DNA from: Candidatus Cloacimonadota bacterium
GTDB taxonomy: Bacteria; Cloacimonadota; Cloacimonadia; Cloacimonadales; TCS61
Length of the DNA stretch: 6,697 nt
Direction: 5' to 3'
Assembly: GCA_018654125.1 (NCBI GenBank)
Contig: JABIME010000220.1
Location: 1-6,697, forward strand
Shown: positions 6,516 to 6,697 of the stretch, piece after piece
Layout of the letters: every line of letters starts with the position of its first letter
How positions within the stretch are numbered: the first letter of the stretch is position 1
The notes under the pieces: generated by a model
Database searches by the model: none
What the model was told of the DNA's origin: nothing
Seen by the model: the letters and a program-made list of their open reading frames with translations, nothing else
Program-made: the position numbers and the translations under genes

Positions 6516-6697
6516 ATGAAAAACACAGACAAAGAAGTACGAGACGTTATTGAGAATTTACAGGCTGTTAAGGAACTGGACACTAAAGAATATGAAACAA
6601 TTATGCATAGAACAAAAAAGTTCGATGAATTAGATAAACTTATATCAAGATTAAAAGAAATTAGTGAAAGTTTCAATAATAATCCTGATGACTTAAA
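6516..6697 (+). CDS. Hypothetical helical, probably coiled-coil protein (partial, 3' end outside the window)
   Basis: ATG at 6516 opens a frame that stays open to the window end: 60 full codons beginning MKNTDKEVRDVIENLQAV and ending NNNPDDL. An AAAGGGG ribosome site lies 6 nt upstream, and there is no better in-frame start before it. There is no signal peptide. The sequence is rich in Lys, Glu and Asp with hydrophobic residues at heptad spacing (V8, V11, L15, V18; then F36, L39, I43, L46, F53), so two amphipathic helices or a short coiled coil are likely. It is therefore cytoplasmic in character, unlike the exported proteins on the other strand, and is transcribed divergently from them. The ATG follows closely on the palindromic element ending at 6490. 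I do not recognise the family. The opposite-strand frame over this stretch lacks an ATG and a convincing SD. Confidence 0.7.
   Translation, partial: MKNTDKEVRDVIENLQAVKELDTKEYETIMHRTKKFDELDKLISRLKEISESFNNNPDDL

Noticed and set aside
6482..6676. 64-codon minus-strand ORF with a hydrophobic-looking product
   Set aside because: It begins at TTG without a convincing SD and lies antisense to the plus-strand gene at 6516, which has an ATG, an SD and a protein-like composition.
1..6697. CRISPR array, tRNA, rRNA or transposase
   Set aside because: I saw no regularly spaced repeats, no cloverleaf or rRNA-like stretch, and no transposase or integrase motif in the readable frames.

Overview
The window is AT-rich and dominated by large exported proteins. 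Three genes run leftward and each begins with a Sec signal peptide: a partial one at the left edge (1-60), a 761-residue beta-helix protein (213-2498) and a 1224-residue beta-propeller-like protein (2588-6262). The two complete proteins end in almost the same NPFNPTTT...IYNIKGQKVKTL...SSG.YF.KLK module, which is the type A sorting / FlgD-Ig-like C-terminal domain of the type IX secretion system (T9SS). That module, together with the 'SPCIDAG...GAYEY' and 'GWNWESFP' features, is typical of FCB-group bacteria. My best guess is Cloacimonadota or a close relative, inferred from recalled family resemblance only.

Layout, left to right. (1) 1-60, minus: the first 20 codons of a secreted protein with a TTG start and a strong Shine-Dalgarno (SD). 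(2) 102-179: a GC-richer, imperfectly palindromic element. (3) 213-2498, minus: tandem beta-helix protein. (4) 2499-2587: a short intergenic gap with a perfect 12-bp stem-loop framed by 12-bp direct repeats, and a duplicated AAGGGG SD for the next gene. (5) 2588-6262, minus: propeller-like surface protein. (6) 6263-6515: the only divergent intergenic region, holding an SD plus a 4-codon ORF and a second palindromic element at 6438-6490. (7) 6516-6697, plus: the start of a cytoplasmic-looking helical protein that runs off the window.

The three minus-strand genes could form one transcription unit delivering cell-surface or secreted proteins (adhesion, polysaccharide contact or similar). No catalytic residues are recognisable. 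The most interesting non-genic signal is the pair of related elements at 102-179 and 6438-6490. They share a TTGCnnnTAATGTTTC edge and a GTTA...GC edge, enclose a bulged stem, and each has a ribosome-equipped start codon within about 45 nt. They look like integron attC-type (or MITE-like) boundaries around a 6.3-kb two-gene segment, but the core sites are imperfect and no integrase is in view.
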